Shown here piece by piece: positions 50,901 to 62,441 of a stretch of 64,000 nt of DNA (its first letter is position 1; every line of letters starts with the position of its first letter). Both the position numbers and the translations under genes were made by a program. The notes under the pieces were generated by a model. That model searched no databases and was not told the DNA's origin. It saw only the letters and a program-made list of their open reading frames with translations. This stretch comes from Mariniflexile litorale (lineage in GTDB: Bacteria; Bacteroidota; Bacteroidia; Flavobacteriales; Flavobacteriaceae), in contig NZ_CP155618.1 of the NCBI RefSeq assembly GCF_031128465.2, forward strand, positions 186,001-250,000. Direction: 5' to 3'.

Positions 50901-52870
50901 ACATTTGCCAGATACTGACCGTTATCTAGACTTCCATTAATGGTTATATTTTTGTAATTATAATCATTGAATTTTGCTGTCACAATTTTAGAACTTAGAG
51001 TAGCTGTTGCTGTTGAAGGGTCAAGACTTCTGCCTATTATAGTAGCGTTTACGGTAACTTTACCAAATTGGTCATTCTTGAGAAATTTACCTAAATCGAA
51101 ATTTTCGACACTAGCATCGGCACTATATTTTTCGTTATTTTTTCGAGATTGATTAAAGGTAGCATCAACAATGGCATTTCCGAAAGAACTTTTTAAATCT
51201 AAATTAGTATCAAAGTTATTAATGCTTCCTTTAAAATTCCCTCTTACATTAAATATTTCAGGTAGTTGAATTGTATTAGGAATAGTATTATTAGGTGTAA
51301 AAGCGTAAATATCTTTTGATGAGCTTTCAAAATTTAAGATGTTGATATCAAACACGCTTTTATCAACATTTGGCAACCCTGTTATAGTTCCTTTGATATC
51401 CACTTTCGTATTTCCAATACGATCAGCATTAAATGTGTTAATTTTCAAATTACCTAAAAGGCCTTTCACATTGGCATTAAAATTTACAATCGCATGGGGA
51501 TTGTTCTTAAAAATGTCATTTGAATTTAATTGGGGAAAGAGCAATAAAACATCTTTGAAACCCACTCTACTATCTTTCAAATCAATATCAAGTTTCAAGT
51601 TTTCAGGATTTTCACTTATAGATTCTATAGACGGATAAGAAGTTAAAATAGTATTTTGTAAAGTGGTTTGAGGTGTTTTCAGTAATAACCCTATTAATGA
51701 AGCACTTTTTGAAGTGTAACTGAATGCAGTCGATAATTCATCTAATTGAAATCCACTTTTTTCTTTAAAGATAAATGAATCAATAGTTCCGCTATAGGCG
51801 TTATCATTTATTACAAAAGATTTTCCTTTTAAATTTAAACCATTTAATTTCAAGTGGTTGTAATCAATTCCTGATGGCGTTTTTATTTCGTTATTGTTAT
51901 CAAAATCGAATTTAAAATCTGTTATTGAGATTTCGGAAACATCAATTTTCCAAGGTAAACTTGAAGAATTTTTAGTTGTTTTTGGAACAATTTCATCTTG
52001 TTTTGTTAACGTGAAATAGCCACTAGTTTTGTTTAATTCAATGGAATTTAAAACTATAATCTGCTTTTCTAAATCAATAGTTTTAACTTTTGTTTTTAGA
52101 TTTTTAAATCGAATTTTAGCATCAATATGTGTAATAGCATCTTTATAATTAACATCAATATTTTCAAGATGAATATTTTTTAGATTTAGTTTTAAAAAAT
52201 TTGTTTCAGCTTCAGCTTCAATTTTTTCAGTAGTATATTTAGTAGCTTCAACCAAATCTTGATTTAAGTTTAGTTTTAATCCTTTTAGATTGATTTCGGG
52301 AACATCAAACCTCAAATTCTTTAAATCAAATTTATCAATATTCGTGTCAAAATGATTTACAAATAATTCTATATTCTTTTGGGCTATAGCATCTTTATAT
52401 GAAAATTTAATATCATTAAGGTTAATGTTCTTAACCAAAATCTCGATCGATCCCTCCTCTTTCTTGGGCTCACCTGTTTCAAATGCTTTGATGATGTAAT
52501 CAAAATTGTAAACAGAATCACTGCTAACTTTGATATGAGCTGTTATATTTTCTAAATCAATGGAATTAATGTCTACTTTATTATTAAATAATTGAAATAA
52601 ACTAATATCAACTTTTAAAGATTTGCCAGCTAGCAAAGTGTCTTTTGCTTGGTCTTCAAAATAGAAATCACGTAAAACAATTTTCTTTGGTAAACCTATT
52701 TCAATGGAACCAATTTCTACTTTAGTCTTTATTTTTTTTTCTAAATAAACAACGGCTTTATCTTTTACAAAATTCTGAACAGAAGGAATTTGTAGAGCCA
52801 GCACAATTAATAAAAAAAGTGCTACAATTATTAGTAGGGTTTTTAAAATAACTTTAACGACTTTTTTCAA
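47909..52870 (-). CDS. tamB: TamB / translocation and assembly module inner-membrane component
   Basis: The 1653-aa protein has one N-terminal helix (about 7-27, VILKTLLIIVALFLLIVLAL) followed by an AsmA-like start (VQNFVKDKAVVYLEKKIKTKVEIGSIEI). A very long beta-rich periplasmic body is built of repeated strand pairs, the bridge-like groove of this superfamily. The C-terminal DUF490 domain (about 1290-1630) contains KTTLTGKYEFTGGAYEMNF, IILPDGNNNIS and the ALLLLNRFIGENPF segment. It spans the periplasm and works with the TamL-like barrel, now thought to move phospholipids and help insert some barrels. Longer than E. coli TamB (1259 aa). Confidence 0.93.
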   Translation of the reverse strand: MKKVVKVILKTLLIIVALFLLIVLALQIPSVQNFVKDKAVVYLEKKIKTKVEIGSIEIGLPKKIVLRDFYFEDQAKDTLLAGKSLKVDISLFQLFNNKVDINSIDLENITAHIKVSSDSVYNFDYIIKAFETGEPKKEEGSIEILVKNINLNDIKFSYKDAIAQKNIELFVNHFDTNIDKFDLKNLRFDVPEINLKGLKLNLNQDLVEATKYTTEKIEAEAETNFLKLNLKNIHLENIDVNYKDAITHIDAKIRFKNLKTKVKTIDLEKQIIVLNSIELNKTSGYFTLTKQDEIVPKTTKNSSSLPWKIDVSEISITDFKFDFDNNNEIKTPSGIDYNHLKLNGLNLKGKSFVINDNAYSGTIDSFIFKEKSGFQLDELSTAFSYTSKSASLIGLLLKTPQTTLQNTILTSYPSIESISENPENLKLDIDLKDSRVGFKDVLLLFPQLNSNDIFKNNPHAIVNFNANVKGLLGNLKINTFNADRIGNTKVDIKGTITGLPNVDKSVFDINILNFESSSKDIYAFTPNNTIPNTIQLPEIFNVRGNFKGSINNFDTNLDLKSSFGNAIVDATFNQSRKNNEKYSADASVENFDLGKFLKNDQFGKVTVNATIIGRSLDPSTATATLSSKIVTAKFNDYNYKNITINGSLDNGQYLANVSSSDSNLNFVLDAKGASNSDKPTLDLKLNLELVDLNKLNLHEGPLKMKGDITANFEDLNPDNLNGTLKANNFLIALEKEQFPLDNISIRAISNIEKDSIILKSQFANGLIEGNYKLSTISNQLTNSISKYYDLDKKDVKNKEDQNLDFEFIIKDNPITKKIIPKIIELSEITLNGSYNSVNDSIVINASIPRLNYANNELSNGVLDVRTQDNVLQYDLSLSKIKNAQFEIQRTTLIGKLEDNTVNYALNIKDASNKDKYIISGVFKDSMGASTISLNPEKLLLNYEDWKIDETNQIKLAKNGILVSNFKIQNNQQSFSIQSETDEISSPIIASFENFKLESLTSIAKFNFEIGGTINGETTVKNIMLNPLFIADLDIENFTIKKDTVGNLIVKVDNQTTNLYKANVTLKGLQNDLNIDGNYNINNESLDFSVNIQKLQMASLQPFTLENLKESEGYLNGKLDVTGKASNPNVNGNIKFNSVGFKVVPLNSKFNLINDKIVFNTNKIVFDDFKLKDENGNPLSITGFINSQDYTNLGFNLNVVANNFRAVNSKAKDNDLFYGELYLDNNLGIKGTLESPIIDGTVKINADTKFSIVLPQSDPSIADREGIVEFIDQDQPVLISIEDPTKQISQTEVKGIDASVNIVVDKKAEISIIIDKANGDYLKLQGEAELTGGIDPSGKTTLTGKYEFTGGAYEMNFNLIKRKFEIQPESYILWTGEPTTANVNITAVYKVDASPLDLVDDQLVGITAETRNTYKQRVPFETNLIMKGELLQPEITFDIILPDGNNNISTEIINTTQAKLEQIRRDEDALNKQVFALLLLNRFIGENPFESEAGGTSGTYLAKQSVSKILSQQLNNLAGDLIKGFELDFDLQATEDYSSGEKEERTDLDVGLSKQLFNDRLKVTVGSSFGLEGTPQENEQATNIAGDVTADYLITKDGRYKLRAYRKNNYQVALQGQVIETGVAFIITMNYDKFRELFYKKRKGNRKNKRENEK

Positions 52871-53144
52871 TTTCCAGGTTGGTTATAATTTTAAACTGCA
52901 AGTACATTTTACTAATAATTTTAACTTTGGCTTAGATTATAGATTTAAGATGATGTTTCCCATCTAACCGCCTCTAACAGAGCTTTTTTATAAAATTACT
53001 ATTTGATTTTCAACAACATTTAGGTTGATATAAATATTTTGTGAAGATATTGCTATAAAACGCAACGTTTATTACATAATTCCACGTAATTATTTTAAAA
53101 TTTTAAGTTGAAAGAAGAACTTACCAATAAAAAATAATTATTAA

Positions 53145-53175
53145 ATTGTACATTACTAATTATTAATTATCTTTG
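53145..53175 (+). promoter_or_regulatory. Bacteroidota housekeeping promoter of rplS
   Basis: TTG at 53146-53148 (-33) and TATCTTTG at 53168-53175 (-7, full TAnnTTTG match) are separated by 19 bp, the expected spacing. Transcription should start near 53180, leaving a leader of about 70 nt. Confidence 0.75.
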
Positions 53176-53179
53176 CACC

Positions 53180-53251
53180 CAATTTCGGATTAACCTCTGG
53201 CGAGAATCGTGAATGTTGTTTCGAATAAATCATTACTTAAAATTTAAAGAT
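53180..53251 (+). promoter_or_regulatory. rplS 5' leader with a bulged hairpin (candidate L19 autoregulatory leader)
   Basis: CG and ATT at 53186-53191 pair with AAT and CG at 53205-53209 (one bulged G). An inner stem CTC/GAG (53195-53197, 53202-53204) closes a TGGC tetraloop. Leaders in front of ribosomal protein genes commonly bind the protein product; an L19 leader class has, to my recollection, been described in Flavobacteria, but I could not compare the consensus. Confidence 0.5.
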
Positions 53252-53602
53252 ATGGAATCTTTAGTAAAGTTTGTACAAGACGAATTTGTAACAAAAAAAG
53301 ACTTCCCAGAGTTTGGAGCTGGAGACACAATTACTGTTTACTATGAAATTAGAGAGGGCGAAAAAGTTCGTACTCAGTTTTTTAGAGGTGTTGTAATTCA
53401 AAGAAGAGGATCTGGTTCATCAGAAACTTTTACCATTAGAAAAATGTCTGGTACTATTGGTGTGGAGCGTATTTTCCCAGTTAATTTACCTGCATTACAA
53501 AAAATTGAAATTAATAAACGTGGTAAAGTGCGTAGAGCTAGAATCTACTACTTTAGAGGTCTTACTGGTAAAAAAGCCAGAATTAAAGAACGTAGACGTT
53601 AA
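53252..53602 (+). CDS. rplS: 50S ribosomal protein L19
   Basis: The protein is 116 aa from ATG 53252 (MESLVKFVQDEF); the frame extends 13 codons upstream, but that part is the RNA leader. L19 motifs are clear: FGAGDTITVYYEIREGEKVRTQFFRGVVIQRRG, SGSSETFTIRKMSGTIGVERIFP and RRARIYYFRGLTGKKARIKE. L19 sits at the interface of the two ribosomal subunits. The gene has its own promoter and terminator and is monocistronic. Confidence 0.98.
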   Translation: MESLVKFVQDEFVTKKDFPEFGAGDTITVYYEIREGEKVRTQFFRGVVIQRRGSGSSETFTIRKMSGTIGVERIFPVNLPALQKIEINKRGKVRRARIYYFRGLTGKKARIKERRR

Positions 53603-53627
53603 TAAAGTATCATTGCAAAAGCAAATT

Positions 53628-53658
53628 AAAAGCCTTGAAATATTTCAGGGCTTTTTTT
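53628..53658 (+). terminator. Terminator of rplS
   Basis: AAAGCC-TGAAA (from 53628) pairs with TTTCA-GGCTTT (to 53654), followed by T residues to 53658. It is 26 bp after the stop codon. Confidence 0.88.
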
Positions 53659-56691
<3,033 letters not shown>

Positions 56692-56731
56692 TAGAAAAAT
56701 AAATACTATTTTAAAAAGCTCCTTTTATTAG

Positions 56732-56772
56732 ACACCTCCAAAATTTAGACACTTTTTGGGGGTGTTTTTTTG
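56732..56772 (+). terminator. Hairpin after icd, possibly the end of an old IS element
   Basis: ACACCTCCAAAA (56732-56743) pairs with TTTTGGGGGTGT (one G-U pair, to 56766) followed by T7. It ends icd transcription 40 bp past the stop. The ...GACACCTCCAAAATTTAGACAC... text also resembles an IS3-family terminus. Confidence 0.7.
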
Positions 56773-56780
56773 TAAATAAA

Positions 56781-56864
56781 AATGAAGCATTCAAACTTGA
56801 ATTTGCAAAGTTAATTTTAGAAAATAACTATTCATATACAGCTATTTCTAAGCTAAAATATTGA
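56781..56864 (+). pseudogene. Remnant of an IS3-family OrfA-like transposase N-terminus
   Basis: The frame, which lacks a start codon, reads NEAFKLEFAKLILENNYSYT then AISKLKY and a stop. EFKL...LILENNYS..AISK resembles the first helix-turn-helix of IS3/IS150 OrfA proteins (FKLE.V.L.LE.G.S...A). The rest of the transposase is absent. It directly follows an IS-end-like hairpin. At 28 residues the match is suggestive only. Confidence 0.35.
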
Positions 56865-57486
56865 AATCAATAAATGAATAATTTTTATCATTACTATAAA
56901 ATTTAATATACCAGCATAAGTTCTACGTAAGAGTTTAATAAAAAAGGTTCGCTTAATTCGTATTTTGAGTTTCAAATTTAATGTTAGATTTCTTTTCTTG
57001 GGATGAATGAGCTACAAAATTAAGCGACAAGATTCATACTAAAGAGAAGTCTTTTCAATAGATTATCAATGGTTTTTACGACCTATATTTTCCGAAGTAA
57101 TATTTTATCTCTTATTGTCCTAAACATATTTTTAATATTGCATTTAATACAAGTAATCAAATAAATCCTAATCAAATAAAAAGGCAGTTATTTCTTTGGA
57201 TATATAGTCTTGTCTGCATAGAGTTTAGCAAAAAATAATCTTTAAGATCATAAGAATAATTTGTTTTAAAATTCTATAAATCAGAACTTTAATATACTAA
57301 ATATTATTTTTATTTCTTTTCAATAAACAAGTTTTCTTATATCCAACTCAGGTTATCACTAATTATTTCTTATATCAATTCTTTACATTTTTACAAATCA
57401 CAAACTTTAAGAAAATTTTAACTGTATGAAGTCTTACAAAAGGTATTTTTAACAAATCAAACTTTCACCAATCAAAATCAATCATT
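56865..57486. other. Intergenic region upstream of the efflux operon
   Basis: About 620 bp, very AT-rich. No open frame over 60 codons, no hairpin of note, and no exact TAnnTTTG with a -33 partner was seen. Part of it may be decayed mobile-element sequence continuing from the OrfA remnant. Confidence 0.4.
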
Positions 57487-58731
57487 ATGAATAAGAAGAG
57501 GTTAGCTTTAATTATTAGCGGAATCATTATTTTAATTATTAGTTATTCATTTTTCGGATCTTCAGGCGAAGAAGACGTATTGCTAACAACAAAGATTATA
57601 AAAGGTACCTATTTAAACGAAGTTATAATTTCTGGAGAAGCTCAATCTACTAGTTCAAAAGAAATCAATGGTCCTATTAATGCGAGACGTTTCAACATTT
57701 ATCAACTAAAAATACAAGATTTAGTAGCAGAAGGGACTATAGTAAAAAAGGGCGATTATATTGGTAAAATTGATGCTTCAGAAGTTAACAGTAAAATGAA
57801 TGATGCTCAACTAAGTCTAGAGAGTGCTGAATCAAGATACACACTCCAACAACTTGATACCACACTTACCTTAAAACAGGAACGAACTGCTATAAAAGAT
57901 CTTCTATTTAATATTGAAGAAAACCAACTAGAATTAAAACGGTCCATTTATGAGCCGCCTGCAACCATTCGACAATTAGAAATAAAAATTGAAAAATTTG
58001 AACGTGAATTAAAAGAAAAAAAGGAAGATTACTCTATTAAAAAAAGACAAGCAAACGCCAAAATGATTGAAGTAGGTACCGAAGTATCTAAAATAAAAAA
58101 GCGCATTGAAGAATTAATTGATCTCCAAAAAGAGTTTACGGTATACTCGGAAGACGACGGAATGGTAACATATGTTAAAGATTGGAATGGCAACAAAAAG
58201 AAAGTAGGTGCCACCATATCTCCTTGGGAACCTGCATTAGCGAGTTTACCAGATTTAACTAAAATGGAATCTAAAACGTATAGTAATGAAATTGACATAC
58301 GAAAAATAAAAAAGGATTTGAAAGTGAAAATTGGTTTTGATGCGTTTCCTGATATCGAAATAGACGGTATTGTAACAGAAGTGGCCAATGTAGGTGAAAA
58401 TAAAAGAGGATCTGATATCAAACTCTTTCAGGTATTAATTAAACTTAATTCAATAAATAAAAATATTAGACCAGGAATGACAACGTCTAATAAAATATTA
58501 ACACATCAAGAAGACAATGTATTAATGGCTCCATTGGAAGCTATATTCTCAAAAGACTCCATTAGTTATGCCTATGTAAAATCTGGTTATTCTATTGAAA
58601 AAAAACAAGTAGAATTGGGTTTAGCGAATAATGAAGTCGTGATTATAAAAAAAGGATTAAATGAAAATGATGTTGTTTATTTAAATGCACCTACAGATCT
58701 GAAAGATAAAAGTATAACACTATTAAAATAA
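57487..58731 (+). CDS. HlyD/MacA-type membrane fusion protein
   Basis: The 414-aa periplasmic adaptor has one N-terminal helix (about 5-23, LALIISGIIILIISYSFF). Residues 33-95 begin the barrel-sandwich part (LNEVIISGEAQSTSSKEINGP). A coiled-coil hairpin (about 97-215, MNDAQLSLESAESRYTLQQ to RIEELIDLQKEF) and a second lipoyl half (YSEDDGMVTYVKDWNG) follow, then a beta-barrel domain (IRPGMTTSNKILTHQEDNVLM). It should join the inner-membrane permease to the TolC channel. It is first in a three-gene operon; the next start is 3 bp after its stop. Confidence 0.9.
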   Translation: MNKKRLALIISGIIILIISYSFFGSSGEEDVLLTTKIIKGTYLNEVIISGEAQSTSSKEINGPINARRFNIYQLKIQDLVAEGTIVKKGDYIGKIDASEVNSKMNDAQLSLESAESRYTLQQLDTTLTLKQERTAIKDLLFNIEENQLELKRSIYEPPATIRQLEIKIEKFERELKEKKEDYSIKKRQANAKMIEVGTEVSKIKKRIEELIDLQKEFTVYSEDDGMVTYVKDWNGNKKKVGATISPWEPALASLPDLTKMESKTYSNEIDIRKIKKDLKVKIGFDAFPDIEIDGIVTEVANVGENKRGSDIKLFQVLIKLNSINKNIRPGMTTSNKILTHQEDNVLMAPLEAIFSKDSISYAYVKSGYSIEKKQVELGLANNEVVIIKKGLNENDVVYLNAPTDLKDKSITLLK

Positions 58732-58734
58732 CTC

Positions 58735-60087
58735 ATGATAGATAAAATACTTTTAGAAAAACTTAAATCTAATTTTAATGAGGCGTATTGGTTTATTAAA
58801 ACAAATAAAGTAAGAACATTTTTAACTGCTTTGGGTATTATTTTTGGAGTAGCATCGGTAATAACTATGCTTGCCATTGGAAATGGAGCTGAAAAAGAAA
58901 TTTTATCTCAACTTGAATTGGTTGGAGTCAATAATATTGTTGTAACTCCTTTACCCGACCTTGAAAATGAGAGTGATAGCGAAAGTGAAGAAGAAACAAC
59001 AAACAATGATTCTAAAAAATTTTCTAAAGGTTTAGACATATTAGATGCTTTAAGTGTTACTAAAACAATACCCAGTGTAAAAATTGTAAGCCCAGAAATA
59101 ATTCTTGATACTTATGTTATAAATGATGGAAAGCAAAACTCTGTAAAGCTTATTGGTGTTTCTGCTGCATTTTTTAAAGTTTCTAATATTTATATTGAAA
59201 AAGGTAAAATTTTCACAAATTACCAAACAAACAACGCACTTCCTGTTTGCGTTATAGGTAAAAAAGTAGAGAAAAAACTTTTTACTGGTGAAAGTGCTTT
59301 AGGCAAACACATCAAAGTTAAAGATGTTTGGTTACAAGTTGTTGGTGTTATTGAAGAAAAATTAATATCTGATAAAGCTCAAGAAGATTTAGGTATTAGA
59401 GACTTAAACCAAGATATATACATTCCTATAAAAACATTTTTAGTTCGTTACAGAGATAGAAAAATAATAACCGACGATTTAGAAGCAAATACTAACAACC
59501 AAAATGGTCCCAAGAAAAGAATTTCTAGAGGTAATTATCATCAAATAGATAAATTAACCATTCAAGTTTTCAACTCAAATGAATTAAAAGCGACTGCTGA
59601 AGTTTTAAGTAAACTTCTAAAACGAAGACATAACGATGTATTAGATTTTGAAATTGCTATCCCTATTCAACTACTTAAACAACAACAAAAAACAAAACAA
59701 ATATTCAATATTGTATTAAGTATTATTGCTGGTATTTCTTTACTAATTGGAGGTATTGGTATTATGAATATAATGCTAGCTTCGGTATTAGAAAGAACCA
59801 AAGAAATAGGAATAATTCGTGCTATAGGTGCTACTGAAGAAGACGTTATTTTACAATTTTTATCAGAGTCGGTATTAATTAGTGTTGGTGGTGGTATTAT
59901 AGGAATAATTGTTGGCGTTATTGGAGCCTATGTTATTGAAATAGTTTCAGGTATAGAAACGGTACTATCTCTTAATTCCATATTAATTTCCTTTTTTATT
60001 GCAGTAATAGTAGGACTTGTTTTTGGAATATTTCCTGCGAAAGCAGCTGCTAATAAAAAGCCTATTCAAGCACTTCGATCGGAATAA
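58735..60087 (+). CDS. MacB/FtsX-type ABC transporter permease (no fused ATPase)
   Basis: The 450-aa protein has a first helix (about 24-44, FLTALGIIFGVASVITMLAIG), a large periplasmic MacB_PCD domain (about 50-315) and three C-terminal helices (about 320-345, 370-395, 410-435). VRTFLTALGIIFGVASVITMLAIGNGAEKEI and VLERTKEIGIIRAIGATEEDVILQFLSESV are family signatures. The nucleotide-binding half found in MacB is missing and no ATPase gene is in this operon, so an ATPase must be supplied from elsewhere, or the permease acts without one. It is between the fusion protein and TolC genes. Confidence 0.9.
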   Translation: MIDKILLEKLKSNFNEAYWFIKTNKVRTFLTALGIIFGVASVITMLAIGNGAEKEILSQLELVGVNNIVVTPLPDLENESDSESEEETTNNDSKKFSKGLDILDALSVTKTIPSVKIVSPEIILDTYVINDGKQNSVKLIGVSAAFFKVSNIYIEKGKIFTNYQTNNALPVCVIGKKVEKKLFTGESALGKHIKVKDVWLQVVGVIEEKLISDKAQEDLGIRDLNQDIYIPIKTFLVRYRDRKIITDDLEANTNNQNGPKKRISRGNYHQIDKLTIQVFNSNELKATAEVLSKLLKRRHNDVLDFEIAIPIQLLKQQQKTKQIFNIVLSIIAGISLLIGGIGIMNIMLASVLERTKEIGIIRAIGATEEDVILQFLSESVLISVGGGIIGIIVGVIGAYVIEIVSGIETVLSLNSILISFFIAVIVGLVFGIFPAKAAANKKPIQALRSE

Positions 60088-60133
60088 TATACCATAAATG
60101 ATTAAAATATACTAGGAACACAAAGCCAAAGAG

Positions 60134-61594
60134 ATGAAAAAAATATTGTTCGTATTAATAATAACTCTGTCTTGTTTAGCGTTTTCGCAATCAAAAAAAA
60201 TAACTTTAAACGAAGCCATTAATTTAGCGCAGAAACAATCTCCAGATTATAAAATAACCTTAAATAGAAATCAGTCTAATTATTGGCGTTTTAGAAATTA
60301 CAAAGCGAGTTTTTTACCTCAATTAAGGTTTAATGCAACTTTACCCGAATACAATAAAGCAGTGCGTAGAATAACTAATGATGCTGGTCAAGATGTTTTT
60401 GTAAACCAAGATCAATTAATTTTAGAAGGTGGATTATCTATTGCCCAAAACATTCCATATACAGGTGGTACACTCTCTTTAAACACTAATTTAGAGCGTA
60501 TTGAATTGTTTGGGCTTGACGATAACATTGGGTATTCTGTAGTACCTTTTTCTATAAGATATTATCAAAATTCGTTGTTTTACAATCCTTTTAAATGGGA
60601 TAAAAAAATTGAACCTTTAATTTATGAAGAATCACGACGGGACTTTATTGAAAAAATGGAAGACATATCAGTAACTACTTGTCAAAGATATTTCCAGTTA
60701 CTTAAAGCACAAATGCAGTTGGAAATAGCCAAAGTGAATTTATCAAATCAAGATACACTGTATCAAATTTCACAAGGACGATTCAAAATTGGAAAAATTG
60801 CAGAAAATGAATTATTACAAGTAGAACTCACCCTATTAAATTCTAGAAATGTTGTAACTACCAATACTATAGAATTAAAAAGAACTTCTCAAAACTTAGC
60901 AAGGTATTTAGAGTTAGATTCGGAAAATATTCAATTAGATGTTCCTGACAACTTACCTCTTTTTGAGGTAAACATCGATAAAGCTTTAGAAGAAGCCCAA
61001 TCAAACAGAAAAACGGTTATTGAGTTTAGAAGAAAAAGGTTAGAATCCGAAAAAGAATTGGCTTTTCAAAAGGGAAATAACAGGTTAAAACTTGGAGTAT
61101 CTGCTAATTTTGGAATTTCACAAAATGGCGATGACTTTGATAATCTTTTTAACAACTTTAATCAGCAACAAAATGTTTCTGTGTCTGTTAGTATCCCTGT
61201 CTTCGATTGGGGTGTTTCAAAATCAAGACGTAAAATGGCTGAAGCAGATTTAGACTTGACCAATAATAATATAGACCAGGAAAAATTAGCTTTTGAACAA
61301 GAAATTTATTTACACGTACTGAATTGGTCTAGTCAAAGAGACTTTTTAGCAACAGCTGAAAAAGCCAAAGAAATAGCCATAAAACGTTATGACATCTCAC
61401 AAAAAAGATATGTTTTAGACAAAATTACTATAACCGATTTAAATATTGCTTTACAAGAAAAGGATAAAGCTGTTTTACAATACTTAAACTCACTAGAAAA
61501 ATTTTGGCAAGATTATTATGTTTTAAGACAGTTAACTCTCTATGATTTTATAAATAATAAAAAATTAGAAGTTGACAACATTCTTTTTGATTAA
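60134..61594 (+). CDS. TolC family outer-membrane efflux protein
   Basis: The 486-aa protein has a signal peptide (1-18, ILFVLIITLSCLAFSQ). It opens with ITLNEAINLAQKQSPDYKITLN, the OEP repeat start, and carries two helical/beta repeats; the second starts at about 290 (VNIDKALEEAQSNRKTVIEFRRKRLESEK). NVSVSVSIPVFDWGVSKSRRKMAEADLDL is the typical second-strand motif. It forms the outer-membrane channel for the preceding fusion protein and permease and is 46 bp downstream of the permease gene. Substrate unknown. Confidence 0.92.
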   Translation: MKKILFVLIITLSCLAFSQSKKITLNEAINLAQKQSPDYKITLNRNQSNYWRFRNYKASFLPQLRFNATLPEYNKAVRRITNDAGQDVFVNQDQLILEGGLSIAQNIPYTGGTLSLNTNLERIELFGLDDNIGYSVVPFSIRYYQNSLFYNPFKWDKKIEPLIYEESRRDFIEKMEDISVTTCQRYFQLLKAQMQLEIAKVNLSNQDTLYQISQGRFKIGKIAENELLQVELTLLNSRNVVTTNTIELKRTSQNLARYLELDSENIQLDVPDNLPLFEVNIDKALEEAQSNRKTVIEFRRKRLESEKELAFQKGNNRLKLGVSANFGISQNGDDFDNLFNNFNQQQNVSVSVSIPVFDWGVSKSRRKMAEADLDLTNNNIDQEKLAFEQEIYLHVLNWSSQRDFLATAEKAKEIAIKRYDISQKRYVLDKITITDLNIALQEKDKAVLQYLNSLEKFWQDYYVLRQLTLYDFINNKKLEVDNILFD

Positions 61595-61618
61595 AATCAT
61601 CAATAATTCATACTTTTG
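61586..61618 (+). promoter_or_regulatory. Promoter immediately before murQ (possible leaderless transcript)
   Basis: TTTG (61586-61589) and TACTTTTG (61611-61618, full TAnnTTTG) are 21 bp apart. The expected start point, 5-7 nt past the -7 element, falls at or beside the murQ ATG (61623), leaving almost no leader. Confidence 0.6.
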
Positions 61619-61622
61619 AATT

Positions 61623-62441
61623 ATGAGTTTTACAAAAACAACCGAACAAGATTCAAACTATAATCATCTCGAAAAGATGAGCATTTCTGAATTATTATCT
61701 AACATTAATAATGAAGATAAAATTGTTCCTACAGCTGTTGAAAAAGCACTTCCACAAGTAGAAGCTTTAGTAAGTATAATTGTATCAAAGTTAAAAGATG
61801 GTGGACGCCTATTTTATATGGGAGCTGGTACTAGTGGGCGTTTAGGCATATTAGATGCTTCTGAATGTCCTCCTACTTTTGGTGTCTCTCACGATTTAGT
61901 TATAGGCATCATTGCTGGTGGCGATACGGCTATTAGAAAAGCTGTTGAGTTTGCGGAAGATTCTGAGTCACAAGGTTGGGAAGATTTACAATCTTATGAA
62001 ATTTCAAACAAAGATGTCGTCATTGGTATTGCTGCCTCTGGTACGACGCCTTATGTTATTGCCGCTTTACAAGCATGTAATACCAACAACATAAGTACCG
62101 GCTGCATTACTTGCAATAAAAATAGTCCGCTTTCGCAAACAGCTCAATACCCAATTGAAGTTATTGTTGGTCCTGAATTTGTTACTGGAAGCTCAAGAAT
62201 GAAAGCGGGAACTGCGCAAAAATTAGTGCTTAATATGATAACCACCACTACTATGATTCAATTAGGACATATAAAAGGCAATAAAATGGTTGATATGCAA
62301 CTAAGTAATAACAAACTTGTAGATAGAGGTACTAAAATGATCATGGCAGAACTTAGTATCACTGAAGAAGAGGCAAAAACTCTTCTAAAGAGACATAAAG
62401 ATGTCCGTTCATCAATTAAAAATTACAATAATGGAAACTAA
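61623..62441 (+). CDS. murQ: N-acetylmuramic acid 6-phosphate etherase
   Basis: The 272-aa SIS-domain enzyme cleaves the lactyl ether of MurNAc 6-phosphate to GlcNAc 6-phosphate and lactate in cell-wall recycling. The family signature is nearly complete: GGRLFYMGAGTSGRLGILDASECPPTFG, IAGGDTAIRKAVEFAEDS, VVIGIAASGTTPYV and VVGPE-like VGPEFVTGSSRMKAGTAQKLVLNMI. The catalytic Glu is in DASECPPT. The C-terminus is about 25 residues shorter than E. coli MurQ. The next gene starts inside its last codons. Confidence 0.97.
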   Translation: MSFTKTTEQDSNYNHLEKMSISELLSNINNEDKIVPTAVEKALPQVEALVSIIVSKLKDGGRLFYMGAGTSGRLGILDASECPPTFGVSHDLVIGIIAGGDTAIRKAVEFAEDSESQGWEDLQSYEISNKDVVIGIAASGTTPYVIAALQACNTNNISTGCITCNKNSPLSQTAQYPIEVIVGPEFVTGSSRMKAGTAQKLVLNMITTTTMIQLGHIKGNKMVDMQLSNNKLVDRGTKMIMAELSITEEEAKTLLKRHKDVRSSIKNYNNGN

